NCBI RefSeq assembly: GCF_910589745.1
Contig: NZ_OU342399.1
Location: forward strand, 1,364,001 to 1,428,000
DNA: 64,000 nt
Source of the DNA: Candidatus Arcticimaribacter forsetii
Lineage (GTDB): Bacteria > Bacteroidota > Bacteroidia > Flavobacteriales > Flavobacteriaceae
Direction: 5' to 3'
Under the pieces are notes generated by a model, which was given only the letters and a program-made list of their open reading frames with translations, searched no databases and had not been told where the DNA came from. This document shows positions 1-8,785 of the stretch, piece by piece. The number at the start of each line of letters is the position of its first letter. The first letter of the stretch is position 1. The translations under genes were made by a program, and so were the position numbers.

Positions 1-3000
1 TCCCTATAATCAAAGGTATTATCGGAATTTAAATCTTGAGGTATTGTATATCCATCAATTCCACTTGTTACTTTACCTTTACTGTCTGTAATAACCGGAC
101 TTCCTCCAAGTATTCCGTCTGAATTAGTGTCAGTATAGCCCGCCTCTTCACTATCGTTACATCCATCATTATCAGAATCTAATTCAAATGCATCTATTAT
201 TCCATCGCTATCGGAGTCAATTAATGAATTTGATTCCGATGTATCTGAAGCACCGTTTAAATCTGTATCTGTAAATCCTGTATCTAAACCATTAATTACT
301 CCATCATTATTTGTATCTAATGCCTCATTACCTGATTCTACAACATCATAAATTCCGTCATTATCAGAGTCTAAATCAATCCCATTGGGAATACCATCAC
401 CATCAATATCATCATCACATGACAATGGATCGCTCATAGTAATTGCGTCCAATTGAATAGAACTGTTTGTACCCGGAGAATAAGCAGAAAATAAAATTGC
501 TACCCGAGTAGTCTGACTGTCAGTAGTAAAACTTACTGTATTTGAAGTCCAATTTGCAGATGGGGTTGAAATATTACTTAGGGCATAATCGGTGTTCATT
601 GATTGAATCTGTAAAAGAGTAGTACCTCCCTCAGCATGGGTTGCTACAAATCTTCCACCCTCTTTATGATAATATTCAATATTGTATGATCTATTTGGGT
701 AAACATTTTCAATAACCATAATACGGTCGTAGTTACCATTAGATCCTACAGTTGATTCATTCCAATACGAACCATCATTTGCCGATACGTCATTGGTTAA
801 AAGTTCTATAAAATAAAAACCCTGTTGAGGATTAAAAACAGTTCCTTGAGGACCTTGACTAGAGGACCAAACCTCACCATCTCCATTAACCGAAGTAAAA
901 GGAGGTGCAACAGTTGTGTTGGGATAAGGACTATTTCGGTTTGCAGGTGATCCAGGAGGGAACGAACCTGTATAACTTTCAAAAGAGGTTCCATCCAGCA
1001 AGAAGGTTAGACATTGCTCATCCTTATCTAATATTCCATCATCATCGTCATCAACATCGGTTGAGTCAGGAGTTCCATCTCCATCAGAATCAATTCCCAA
1101 TACCAAAATAGTTGGATCATCAGTTATATTTCCATCCAAATCATTACCATTATCACTTGTATCTTTAACATCTTTTTCACTAGGCACTGGGTTTCGAGCT
1201 GAAGTTCCTTCAAATGTTATGCTGTTTATTACTCCTCCAGCATCAATATCACTTTGAGTTATAGTATAGGATGAAGTATAAGTAGCAGTTTCTCCAATTG
1301 TTATTGTTCCTACTCCTGAACCTGCGGAAGCTGAATTAAATGTAACAGTAGAAGACATTGAAAGAGATCTATTGTATGTATCCGTTAAAGTGTCTACAAA
1401 AGTTAGATCTTTGATTACATCTTGGGTGGATTTATTTTCAACCGTAATTGTAAATACTGCGACATCTCCGACATTTGGGCCATTCTCAGAACCAGTATAT
1501 GTAGCAGTTTTTGTAATCTCAATTTCGGGAAGACTCCCAAAATAAGAAAGTGTTGGATCGTTATCTGTATTACCATCAGTATCATCACCGTCATCACTTA
1601 CATCTTGTTGCTTAACTACAGGATTTCCATCCACGTATATATAGCTAGTTGCTGTTGCAGTATTTGAAATACCTCCACTTGGAATATCTGCATTTTGAAT
1701 GGTATAGGTTGCAGTATATGTGGCTATTTCTCCAGAAATAAGGGTCCCCTGAATTGAACCATTTGAATTTGAAATAAAAGCCAACCTATTAGGTGATGAA
1801 TAACTATCAAGGGATAGCATATTTCCATCAAAATCTGATATGGCATCGTTTATATAAATAAAATTTTGTGTAATATTTCCATCATTCTCTAATCTAAATG
1901 TATAAACCAATTGGTCCCCTTCTGAAATAAGACCGTTCCCATCGTTATCAATATTTACATATGTTTTTGAAAGATTTAATGATGAATTTTCGGCAATTAA
2001 AACATCTGTTGTATCTGTTACAGTATTTGAATCTGTATCGTCACCATCATCACTAATGTCGCTAACAAAAATTGTTCCAGCAATATTGCTGGCTTGAACT
2101 AAAGCACTGTTCAATACTCCTCCATTGTCTAACGCCAACTGAGAAATTGTATATGCAGCTGTATAGGTTTTAGTTTGACCCGGAGCAATTGTATCGGAAT
2201 CACTTGAAGTTGGGGATGCATTTAGAGATAATGAATTTCCATTTGCATCAGTAAGAGTATCTGTAATTGAAAAATTTGTTAGTGACTCAGTTCCTTTATT
2301 TTCGACAACAATCGTGTAATTAATAACATCTCCTATTCCTGTTTCCCCATCTGAATTAACATCATTAATAACTGCTGTTTTTGTAGCTTCGAGTTCTAAA
2401 GATCCCGAAAACACATCTACTGTTGGATCATCTGTAGAATTTCCATCGGTATCGTCACCATCATCGCTGACATCCGAAATTGAACCAAATAATGAAGATG
2501 CAGTAACAGTAACTGTATTCGAAGTTCCGCCACCATCAATCGACGCTTGATTTATTATAAAGGTTGCAGTGTACTCTGCTGTTTCATTTACTTTTAAAGA
2601 CCCTTGGTCAGAACCCAAGCTCGAAGAGACAAATGTTGGAGTTGTAGTAAGAGACAAAGCATTACCATTTACTGTTATCAACTCATCTTCAAGAGCAACA
2701 GAAGAAAGGTTTAGATTTCCTGTATTTTCAACAATAATTGTATAGGTTATTGTATCTCCTAGGCCTGTAATTGCATCTCCTTCATCCGTAATCGTTGATG
2801 TTTTAGTAATTTCGATTCCAGGAGTCCTTATGATTGAGGTTTCCGTTCTATCATCTTCTGTATTTTCATCAAAATCATCCCCATCATCACTAAAGTCTGA
2901 GACTACTTCATCCTGAGGAGAAAAAGCAGTAACAGAAACTTGATTTGAAACCCCACCCGCATCCACATCTGACTGACGAATATTATAGGTTCCTACAAAA

Positions 3001-5921
3001 GTTGCTATTTCATTAGGTTTTAAAACACCAAAAGAAGAGCCTTGATTGGAACTTGAAAAACTTGGTCCTGTATCCAAAACCATTGTTGTTGTTTCTGATA
3101 TATCCGTTAAATCATCAGAAACTGAAATATTATCTAGAGTAACATTACTTTTGTTATGAACTAAAATGGTATAATCAATTCTATCATTAAGAGAAACGAC
3201 TCCATTGGAATCATTATCAGTAAAAGTGGCTGTTTTTGTTGCTTCAATTAATAGATCCTCTGCAATAACTACATCTGTTGGGTCACTCAATTGATTTCCA
3301 TCACTATCATTTCCATCATCACTGGCATCAGTTACATCTGTGGAAGAGCTACCTGGATTTCTAGCCGATGCGACAACCGTATTTCTAAATCCTCCTGAAT
3401 CAATAGCATCTTGTGTAATTGTATAAGATGCAGCATATGTTGCTACTTCACCTACGATCAAATTCCCTTCTGAGGATCCATTTGAGGAACTTACAAAAAC
3501 AGGTCCTGAATCTAATGAAATGGAAGCACCTGCTAAACCTACAAAAGTATCGTTTAGAGCAACTGTGTTTAAATCTACATTTCCTTTATTTTCAACAGTA
3601 ATGGTATAAACAGCTACGTCTCCTACTTGAGGGTTAGTGTTTGTTGACATAGAAACGGTTTTAGTTACTTCAAGAATAGGGTTATAATCCAGTCTTACCT
3701 CGGTTGGATCATTTTCTGTATTTCCGTCTAAATCATTTCCATTATCACTAGTATCATTAACTGACGCTCCGTTGAAGGCAGTAGCATTAACAATAATTTG
3801 ATTTCTTACAGAGTTCGTAGCAACATCATTTGAATCGACTGTATAACTTGCTGTGTAAGTGGCTGATTCTCCTGCCTGAAGACTTCCTTCAGGTGAAGAA
3901 CCCGAAGATGAATTGAATGTTGGACCAGAATCTAATGTAAGTACTGAACCGTCTCCTCTAGTAAAAGTATCAGTAAGTGTAATAGTAGATAAAGATGTAT
4001 TTCCTGTATTTAAAACGGTTATTGTAAATACTGAAGTATCACCAGCGCCTGGTAAACTGTCACCGTCATCTATCAATACTCCCGTTTTAGTAACATTAAT
4101 TGCTGGATCAACTGTAAAATTAGTTCTTGTTTTATCATCAACTAGATTTCCATCACTATCATTCCCGTCATCACTAACATCAGACACATCATTTGAATTT
4201 CCAGGAGAACTAGCTGTCGCAGTCACGGTATTTAAAATACATCCCGAATCTACTTCAGCAGAACCAATTGTATAAGTTGCAGTATAATTTGCTATCTCTC
4301 CAGGAGCTAAACTACCCTGTGCAGAAGAACCACTATTTGAATTCCATGTAGGTCCAGAAGATAATGTAAGCACTTGATAACCATCACAATTGGTAAGTAA
4401 ATCAACTAAAGTTATTCCAGAAACTCCAATTTGGCCTGTGTTTTGAACAGTAATTGAGTAGGTAACAACATCATTTTGACCTGGCTCACCATCACCATCA
4501 TCTGCTAATGTAAAAGTTTTAGTTACCTCTATTTGCTTATCAATTGAGAGGAAAGTAAAAGTTGGATCATCTACTACATTAAAATCATCTTCAATACCAT
4601 CATCTGAAATATCTGAAACATCATTTGAGTTTCCTGGAGAACTTGCTGTAACTAGTAAAGAGTTGTAAACATAACCCGAATTCGCTGCATCGACAGAAAT
4701 AGTATAAGACGCCTGATATATAGCAATTTCACCAACCTGAAGTGTTCCAGCTGAAGACCCTAAAGATGATGATGAAAAAACAGGAGCATTATCTAAAGAA
4801 ATATTATTTCCATTAGCATCTCTAAAAGTATCTGTAAGAGATAAATTTGATAGAGTTACGTTTCCATCATTAACAATTCTAATATTATAATTGATTATGT
4901 CATTTGGATCGTTTACTCCATTACCATTAACATCTTGAACACTGGCGCTTTTAGTAACCTCAAGAGAAGGAGTAGCTGTTATTGAAGATACTGTACAGTC
5001 ATTTGTAATGTTTCCATCGGTATCATCACCATCATCAGCCGTATCGGTATATTGTCGTCCAGAGTTTACCCCATTCACTTGAACATCCAAACAATTAGTC
5101 AACCCTCCTGAGTCTACCGAGCCTTGTTGAACTATATAAACAGCTTTATAGGTTGCAGTTTCCCCAACCAGTAAATTTCCATTTGTGGAATTCTGATCTG
5201 ATGAGACAAAAATAGGTCCAGGGGGAGTAAAAGGTGCTACTAAAGCAAGTGTATTGTTGTTAAAATCTTGTAAAACATCAAAAAGAGCAATTGACTCTAA
5301 ATCTTCTTCACCATTATTATAAATGGTAATCATATACTCAAGCTGATCACCCAATCCAATTGTACCGTTGGAGTCGTTATCAATATAATTTTCAAGTTTA
5401 GTACCTTCTACCAATGTAACGGTATTTCCTAAAATCACCTGAGTAGGATCATCTATAGTGTTACCGTCAGAATTGTCACCATCATTCGAAACATCAATAA
5501 CATTGTTTGTATTTCCAGGAGTACTTCCTGTTCCAGTCACAGTCAAACTTATTCCTCCAGCATTAACCCCAGAAGAATCAAATGTATAGGTTGAAACATA
5601 AGTTGAAACTTCACCTGCAGCTAATGTTCCCTCAACCGAAGAAGAAGAATTTCCAACGAATGTTATAGGCGATGTTAATATTAAAGTACTTCCATCAATA
5701 CCAACCAAAGAATTTGAAATTGTCAAGGAAGAAATTACGATACCACTTAAATTCTCGACTTTAGTAGTAAATACAATTACGTCTCCATTTCCCACAGAAT
5801 TATCACTATCGGTAACAACATCTGAGTGAGTAACAATATTTATAATTGAACTTTGAGCAAGCGAGGTTTGACTCAAAGAAACAAAACAAAATAAAATTAT
5901 ATATTTAGTAAGTAATTTCAA
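1..5921 (-). CDS. Giant secreted DUF11-like repeat protein, partial (C-terminus off the left edge)
   Basis: One frame stays open from 5921 to the window edge, about 1,973 codons. I confirmed the frame at all eleven repeat linkers and near position 59. The only canonical start is TTG at 5921, two codons after an in-frame TAA (5927-5925). It opens a good signal peptide (KLLTKYIILFCFVSLS..SLAQS). Eleven units of about 143 residues follow, each a DUF11-like beta-sandwich with texts such as IGDVINYTIVVEN and TYTATYTI. They are joined by acidic linkers of the type DVSDDGDDTDGN..DDPT. A DSDGDGTPD-type aspartate stretch (about 1100-1020) comes next, then a segment without repeats (about 1010-430) resembling a carbohydrate-binding jellyroll, then TSP3-like DxDxDG calcium repeats to the edge. 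Such proteins are usually type IX-secreted surface adhesins; the sorting domain would lie outside the window. Units 2 and 4 hold cysteine pairs. The role as adhesin is inferred. Confidence 0.85.
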   Translation of the reverse strand, partial: MKLLTKYIILFCFVSLSQTSLAQSSIINIVTHSDVVTDSDNSVGNGDVIVFTTKVENLSGIVISSLTISNSLVGIDGSTLILTSPITFVGNSSSSVEGTLAAGEVSTYVSTYTFDSSGVNAGGISLTVTGTGSTPGNTNNVIDVSNDGDNSDGNTIDDPTQVILGNTVTLVEGTKLENYIDNDSNGTIGLGDQLEYMITIYNNGEEDLESIALFDVLQDFNNNTLALVAPFTPPGPIFVSSDQNSTNGNLLVGETATYKAVYIVQQGSVDSGGLTNCLDVQVNGVNSGRQYTDTADDGDDTDGNITNDCTVSSITATPSLEVTKSASVQDVNGNGVNDPNDIINYNIRIVNDGNVTLSNLSLTDTFRDANGNNISLDNAPVFSSSSLGSSAGTLQVGEIAIYQASYTISVDAANSGYVYNSLLVTASSPGNSNDVSDISDDGIEDDFNVVDDPTFTFLSIDKQIEVTKTFTLADDGDGEPGQNDVVTYSITVQNTGQIGVSGITLVDLLTNCDGYQVLTLSSGPTWNSNSGSSAQGSLAPGEIANYTATYTIGSAEVDSGCILNTVTATASSPGNSNDVSDVSDDGNDSDGNLVDDKTRTNFTVDPAINVTKTGVLIDDGDSLPGAGDTSVFTITVLNTGNTSLSTITLTDTFTRGDGSVLTLDSGPTFNSSSGSSPEGSLQAGESATYTASYTVDSNDVATNSVRNQIIVNATAFNGASVNDTSDNGNDLDGNTENDPTEVRLDYNPILEVTKTVSMSTNTNPQVGDVAVYTITVENKGNVDLNTVALNDTFVGLAGASISLDSGPVFVSSSNGSSEGNLIVGEVATYAASYTITQDAIDSGGFRNTVVASARNPGSSSTDVTDASDDGNDSDGNQLSDPTDVVIAEDLLIEATKTATFTDNDSNGVVSLNDRIDYTILVHNKSNVTLDNISVSDDLTDISETTTMVLDTGPSFSSSNQGSSFGVLKPNEIATFVGTYNIRQSDVDAGGVSNQVSVTAFSPQDEVVSDFSDDGDDFDENTEDDRTETSIIRTPGIEITKTSTITDEGDAITGLGDTITYTIIVENTGNLNLSSVALEDELITVNGNALSLTTTPTFVSSSLGSDQGSLKVNETAEYTATFIINQASIDGGGTSNTVTVTASSLFGSISDVSDDGDDTDGNSTDDPTVDVFSGSLELEATKTAVINDVNSDGETGIGDVINYTIVVENKGTESLTNFSITDTLTDANGNSLSLNASPTSSDSDTIAPGQTKTYTAAYTISQLALDNGGVLNSALVQASNIAGTIFVSDISDDGDDTDSNTVTDTTDVLIAENSSLNLSKTYVNIDNDGNGLISEGDQLVYTFRLENDGNITQNFIYINDAISDFDGNMLSLDSYSSPNRLAFISNSNGSIQGTLISGEIATYTATYTIQNADIPSGGISNTATATSYIYVDGNPVVKQQDVSDDGDDTDGNTDNDPTLSYFGSLPEIEITKTATYTGSENGPNVGDVAVFTITVENKSTQDVIKDLTFVDTLTDTYNRSLSMSSTVTFNSASAGSGVGTITIGETATYTSSYTITQSDIDAGGVINSITFEGTSARNPVPSEKDVKDTSDNGNDLDGNITDDPTILVLGIDSDGDGTPDSTDVDDDDDGILDKDEQCLTFLLDGTSFESYTGSFPPGSPANRNSPYPNTTVAPPFTSVNGDGEVWSSSQGPQGTVFNPQQGFYFIELLTNDVSANDGSYWNESTVGSNGNYDRIMVIENVYPNRSYNIEYYHKEGGRFVATHAEGGTTLLQIQSMNTDYALSNISTPSANWTSNTVSFTTDSQTTRVAILFSAYSPGTNSSIQLDAITMSDPLSCDDDIDGDGIPNGIDLDSDNDGIYDVVESGNEALDTNNDGVINGLDTGFTDTDLNGASDTSESNSLIDSDSDGIIDAFELDSDNDGCNDSEEAGYTDTNSDGILGGSPVITDSKGKVTSGIDGYTIPQDLNSDNTFDYR
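1173..5860 (-). repeat. Eleven tandem ~430-bp coding repeats (DUF11-like units)
   Basis: The linker sequence encoding the acidic DDGDDTDGN-type motif recurs with its low-coordinate edge at about 5441, 4992, 4561, 4130, 3703, 3277, 2845, 2420, 2006, 1552 and 1111. Spacing is 414-454 bp and always a multiple of three within one frame. Units are clearly homologous at the protein level but diverged in DNA, so this is an old array and not a recent expansion. Confidence 0.85.
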
Positions 5922-5996
5922 TTTTTATTGATATAACTGTAATTATTTAATACATTATAAATTTAAAATTCAGTTATTTGATATAAAAATTAAGGA

Positions 5997-6017
5997 TACT
6001 GCATTTATACTTCACAA
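5997..6017 (+). repeat. Direct repeat copy 1 (21 bp, identical)
   Basis: The 21 bases at 5997-6017 (core CTGCATTTATACTTCACA) are repeated exactly at 6049-6069, a period of 52 bp. The flanks differ at once on both sides (A versus C before, A versus G after). Paired binding sites or a remnant duplication are possible. Confidence 0.8.
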
Positions 6018-6048
6018 AAAATCTATGCAATGAATACATCCAAAACAC

Positions 6049-6069
6049 TACTGCATTTATACTTCACAA
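6049..6069 (+). repeat. Direct repeat copy 2 (21 bp, identical)
   Basis: Second exact copy of the element at 5997-6017, with a centre-to-centre distance of 52 bp, about five helical turns. Confidence 0.8.
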
Positions 6070-6257
6070 GAAAAAATAGAGAGTTAGGATAGAAAAGAAA
6101 CTAAATGAAGCGTATTTACATTACAGATAGTTTACTTCAAAAATCAATCTTTATTTAAGTTGGCTTCAAAAAACTCATAGAAGTAAAACCGTGACTTAAG
6201 TCACAATACATATGAATTGGGTTCCCTAAATTTATTATGAATTAAAATAAATTTATC

Positions 6258-7187
6258 ATGAGAAAAATTTTAAACTTTACGCTACTTCTATTTTCAATAA
6301 TTTCATTTGCTCAAACTCCAGGTTGGCTTCAAACAGCAAATGGAAAAATTCCTGCTACAGATGCAAATCCTAAAAATCTGAAGCTTTATGAAAAATTCAT
6401 AAAGGCACACAATGATCGTGATCTTAATAAAATAAGCAAAATGGCTCACGATTCGATTGTAGTTGAATTACCTGACGGCGGAAAAATACTTGGTAAAGAA
6501 AATTTTATTAATGTATTGAATAATTGGTTTAATACTTCAAATCCTATTTGGAATCCTTTCTTCGCTTATAGCATGAAGGTTCAAGGACAAAAAGGAGAAT
6601 GGGTAATAGCTGGTCATACTTTAAAAGACAAACCACAAAATTTAGATGTATGGGATTTAGTTGATATCTATATTGATAGTAAAAAAATAAGAAGGGTAAT
6701 TGTATATAGAAAAGAAACTAAGCCAAAAGTTGCAGCAACTCCGTCGATGGAATTCGGAGGATGGTCTGGATCTGTAAATGATTCAAGCAAAGAATCAGTT
6801 ATGACAAGGGAGTTAATGAAAAACTACACCAACAATACATTTGACAATGCAGCTTCAATGATGGCTGATGATGGAAGTTTTCTTTTTAATTCAGATAAAG
6901 TATCTAAAGCTGAATGGATAGGTGCAGCTGGAGTACATCATCAGTATTTTGATAATATTTCTAACAGTAAAATTCAAGCTCCAATTGTTACAACAGCTAC
7001 CTATGATAATGGAACTGTGTGGTCATTAACGTGGTTTTGGTGGACTGGAATTGGTAAAACTACTGGGAAGGAAGTACAAATCCCTGTTCATCATGGTTTT
7101 CGTTTTGAAAACGATAAAATTGTAGAGGCTTATCATTTCTTTGATCCAACTTTATTAAATGCAGAAATTGAAGCTGCAACTAAATAA
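6258..7187 (+). CDS. Secreted protein with two SnoaL/NTF2-like domains
   Basis: 309 residues. Residues 1-19 form a signal peptide ending ISFAQ, so the protein is exported. Two NTF2/SnoaL-like alpha+beta folds follow, at roughly residues 40-150 (KLYEKFIKAHNDRDLNKISKM) and 175-300 (VMTRELMKNYTNNTFDNAASMM, ending HGFRFENDKIVEAYHFFDP). NTF2-like domains serve as small-ligand pockets or enzymes; no catalytic residues can be assigned here, so substrate and role are unknown. It is transcribed alone: divergent from the repeat protein, and followed by two hairpin terminators. Family assignment is fairly secure, function is not. Confidence 0.8.
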   Translation: MRKILNFTLLLFSIISFAQTPGWLQTANGKIPATDANPKNLKLYEKFIKAHNDRDLNKISKMAHDSIVVELPDGGKILGKENFINVLNNWFNTSNPIWNPFFAYSMKVQGQKGEWVIAGHTLKDKPQNLDVWDLVDIYIDSKKIRRVIVYRKETKPKVAATPSMEFGGWSGSVNDSSKESVMTRELMKNYTNNTFDNAASMMADDGSFLFNSDKVSKAEWIGAAGVHHQYFDNISNSKIQAPIVTTATYDNGTVWSLTWFWWTGIGKTTGKEVQIPVHHGFRFENDKIVEAYHFFDPTLLNAEIEAATK

Positions 7188-7213
7188 AATATAAACTTCC
7201 TAAAAATATAAAT

Positions 7214-7237
7214 AAAGGAAAAATATATTCCTTTTTT
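7214..7237 (+). terminator. Rho-independent terminator of the NTF2-like gene
   Basis: Stem AAAGGAA (7214-7220) pairs with TTCCTTT (7228-7234) across a 7-nt loop and runs into further T residues. It lies 27 bp after the stop codon at 7187. Confidence 0.65.
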
Positions 7238-7239
7238 CA

Positions 7240-7276
7240 AAAGAACCTTGTAGACATTTGATTTACAAGGTTCTTT
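7240..7276. terminator. Bidirectional terminator hairpin
   Basis: A perfect 13-bp stem, 7240-7252 (AAAGAACCTTGTA) with 7264-7276, encloses an 11-nt loop. It sits between convergent genes. The A-rich left arm and T-rich right arm let it work on both strands. Confidence 0.8.
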
Positions 7277-7332
7277 ATTTAACAAAAAGAGAGGTGTTAT
7301 TTTATTGTTTTAGTTTAATGACTTTTTTCGAT

Positions 7333-8778
7333 TTAAATTTTTTTTAATATTCTACCTCGCGGTTCATTACTTTCGGTTAGAACAGCTTCAGAATGTAACA
7401 GTTTTGATGCAGCAGCTGATTCCTTTACTTTTATTGAAGTTCGATCCATCATCTCTGTTTCAAAATCATTTAAAACACTTGATCTAATTCCTATTTCTCT
7501 CCAATTTGATTTAGGATTACACTTTTTTGAAATCCCTCGAGCAAGTGAAAGCGCATCTAAAATAGCTTGATTTGCTCCCTGTCCTTTGAATGGACTCATT
7601 GGATGAGCGGCATCGCCTAAAAGTGTAATTGCATTTGGAAAGAAATTAGGCTTGAGTATTTCCCTATCATAAACAGGATATCCCGATATCAAATCTAGCG
7701 GCGTAGCTTTTAAAATTTGAGGAATTGGATCGTGCCATTGTGCTCTTTTAATGGTTTCTTTTTTTAATTTAACAGGACCTTCATCACTATATTTTTTTGC
7801 TTCTTCTTCGCTCAAAGGAAAACTAAATTGCCACATGATAGAATTTGAATCATAGGGCATTATGTAAATACGTTCATTTCCATTGGCAGTCTGGAAAACT
7901 GTAGCTGAATCCAACAAAGGGCTTTCGATTTCTTGGAGGGAATCTAATCTACAAATTCCTAAAATAACAATGCATCCCAAATAATTTAAAGGACTATTTT
8001 GGGGTTTATTAAGTAAATTACGAACTGAACTTCGAATTCCATCGGCACCAACTACAAGGTCTGCTTTTTTAGTTTTCACACTACCGTTGACTTCAAAATT
8101 AAGTTCAAAAGTTTTATCTTTTTTTTCATTTAATTTTACAAATCGGTGACCCCACTCAACAGAATTTGAAGTTCCAAGCTGATCAAGTAAAGAAGATCGC
8201 AAAGACTGACGAGCAATATGAATGTTTGTTTTTTTAAGAACATTTGATTCATCAGATTCAAGCCACTTACGCATTCCCCATTCTCCAATTACTTTTCCTT
8301 CAGGGTTGTGTACCAAATGTTTTGTTGAAACTATTCCACTTTCCAATTCAGTAATTCCTAAGCCTTTCATTGCAGAACTAGCTTGTTGCAACGTGAGACC
8401 ATATCCTTGAGAACGCTCATCAAAACTAGAATCACGTTCATATAAAGTAAATGGTATTTTACGATGCAAACAGGCAACTGCTAACGCCACCCCTCCTATT
8501 CCTGCTCCAATGATTGCTATATGTGGAAAATTATTTATGTCTGGAGTTGGATTCTTTTCAGCTATAGTGAGTCCTGATCCATTACACAATTTACATGAAT
8601 CTAAATGTGCTGCGGGAGGAACTGGTGAATTTCCTTTACCACCTGATTTCTCAAACTCATCTAACTCAAATTGATATCGTAGTCTTACATTCTTTTTAAT
8701 CCTACGTTTTATCTTACCAAGTCCCTTACACTTTTCACAACTTGACCAAGAGGTTATTTTATTTTTGGATAACGTCAT
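7333..8778 (-). CDS. FAD-dependent monooxygenase with N-terminal DnaJ-type zinc finger
   Basis: 481 residues. From about residue 86 it is a group A flavoprotein monooxygenase of the p-hydroxybenzoate hydroxylase fold: GAGIGG at 91-96 binds the FAD ADP moiety, a DLVVGADGIRSSVR segment is the DG motif, and LLGDAAHPMSPFKGQGANQA is the GD motif contacting flavin ribityl and the substrate channel. The first 80 residues are unusual. They contain two CxxCxGxG motifs (CEKCKGLG at 14-21, CKLCNGSG at 62-69) separated by a basic stretch, as in the zinc site of DnaJ. The gene starts 7 bp after the aminotransferase and is surely co-transcribed with it. The substrate is unknown; an aromatic amino acid derivative would fit but is only inferred. 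Confidence 0.88.
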   Translation of the reverse strand: MTLSKNKITSWSSCEKCKGLGKIKRRIKKNVRLRYQFELDEFEKSGGKGNSPVPPAAHLDSCKLCNGSGLTIAEKNPTPDINNFPHIAIIGAGIGGVALAVACLHRKIPFTLYERDSSFDERSQGYGLTLQQASSAMKGLGITELESGIVSTKHLVHNPEGKVIGEWGMRKWLESDESNVLKKTNIHIARQSLRSSLLDQLGTSNSVEWGHRFVKLNEKKDKTFELNFEVNGSVKTKKADLVVGADGIRSSVRNLLNKPQNSPLNYLGCIVILGICRLDSLQEIESPLLDSATVFQTANGNERIYIMPYDSNSIMWQFSFPLSEEEAKKYSDEGPVKLKKETIKRAQWHDPIPQILKATPLDLISGYPVYDREILKPNFFPNAITLLGDAAHPMSPFKGQGANQAILDALSLARGISKKCNPKSNWREIGIRSSVLNDFETEMMDRTSIKVKESAAASKLLHSEAVLTESNEPRGRILKKI

Positions 8779-8785
8779 TAGTTCA

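Larger units (their letters stand above)
5922..6257. other. Intergenic region between divergent genes, with a 21-bp direct repeat
   Basis: No gene is visible in this 336-bp gap. It must hold the promoters of the giant repeat protein (leftward) and the NTF2-like gene (rightward). It is very AT-rich. The only structure I can see is the 21-bp direct repeat listed separately. Confidence 0.6.

Noticed and set aside
905-5800. Plus-strand open frames opposite the repeat protein, for example 1422-1667, 3419-3601 and 3913-4275
   Set aside because: They are antisense shadows of the conserved, in-frame minus-strand repeats. Their products are low-complexity and show no domain.
6001-6069. CRISPR-like array from the repeated 21-mer
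   Set aside because: There are only two copies and no further repeats or cas genes.
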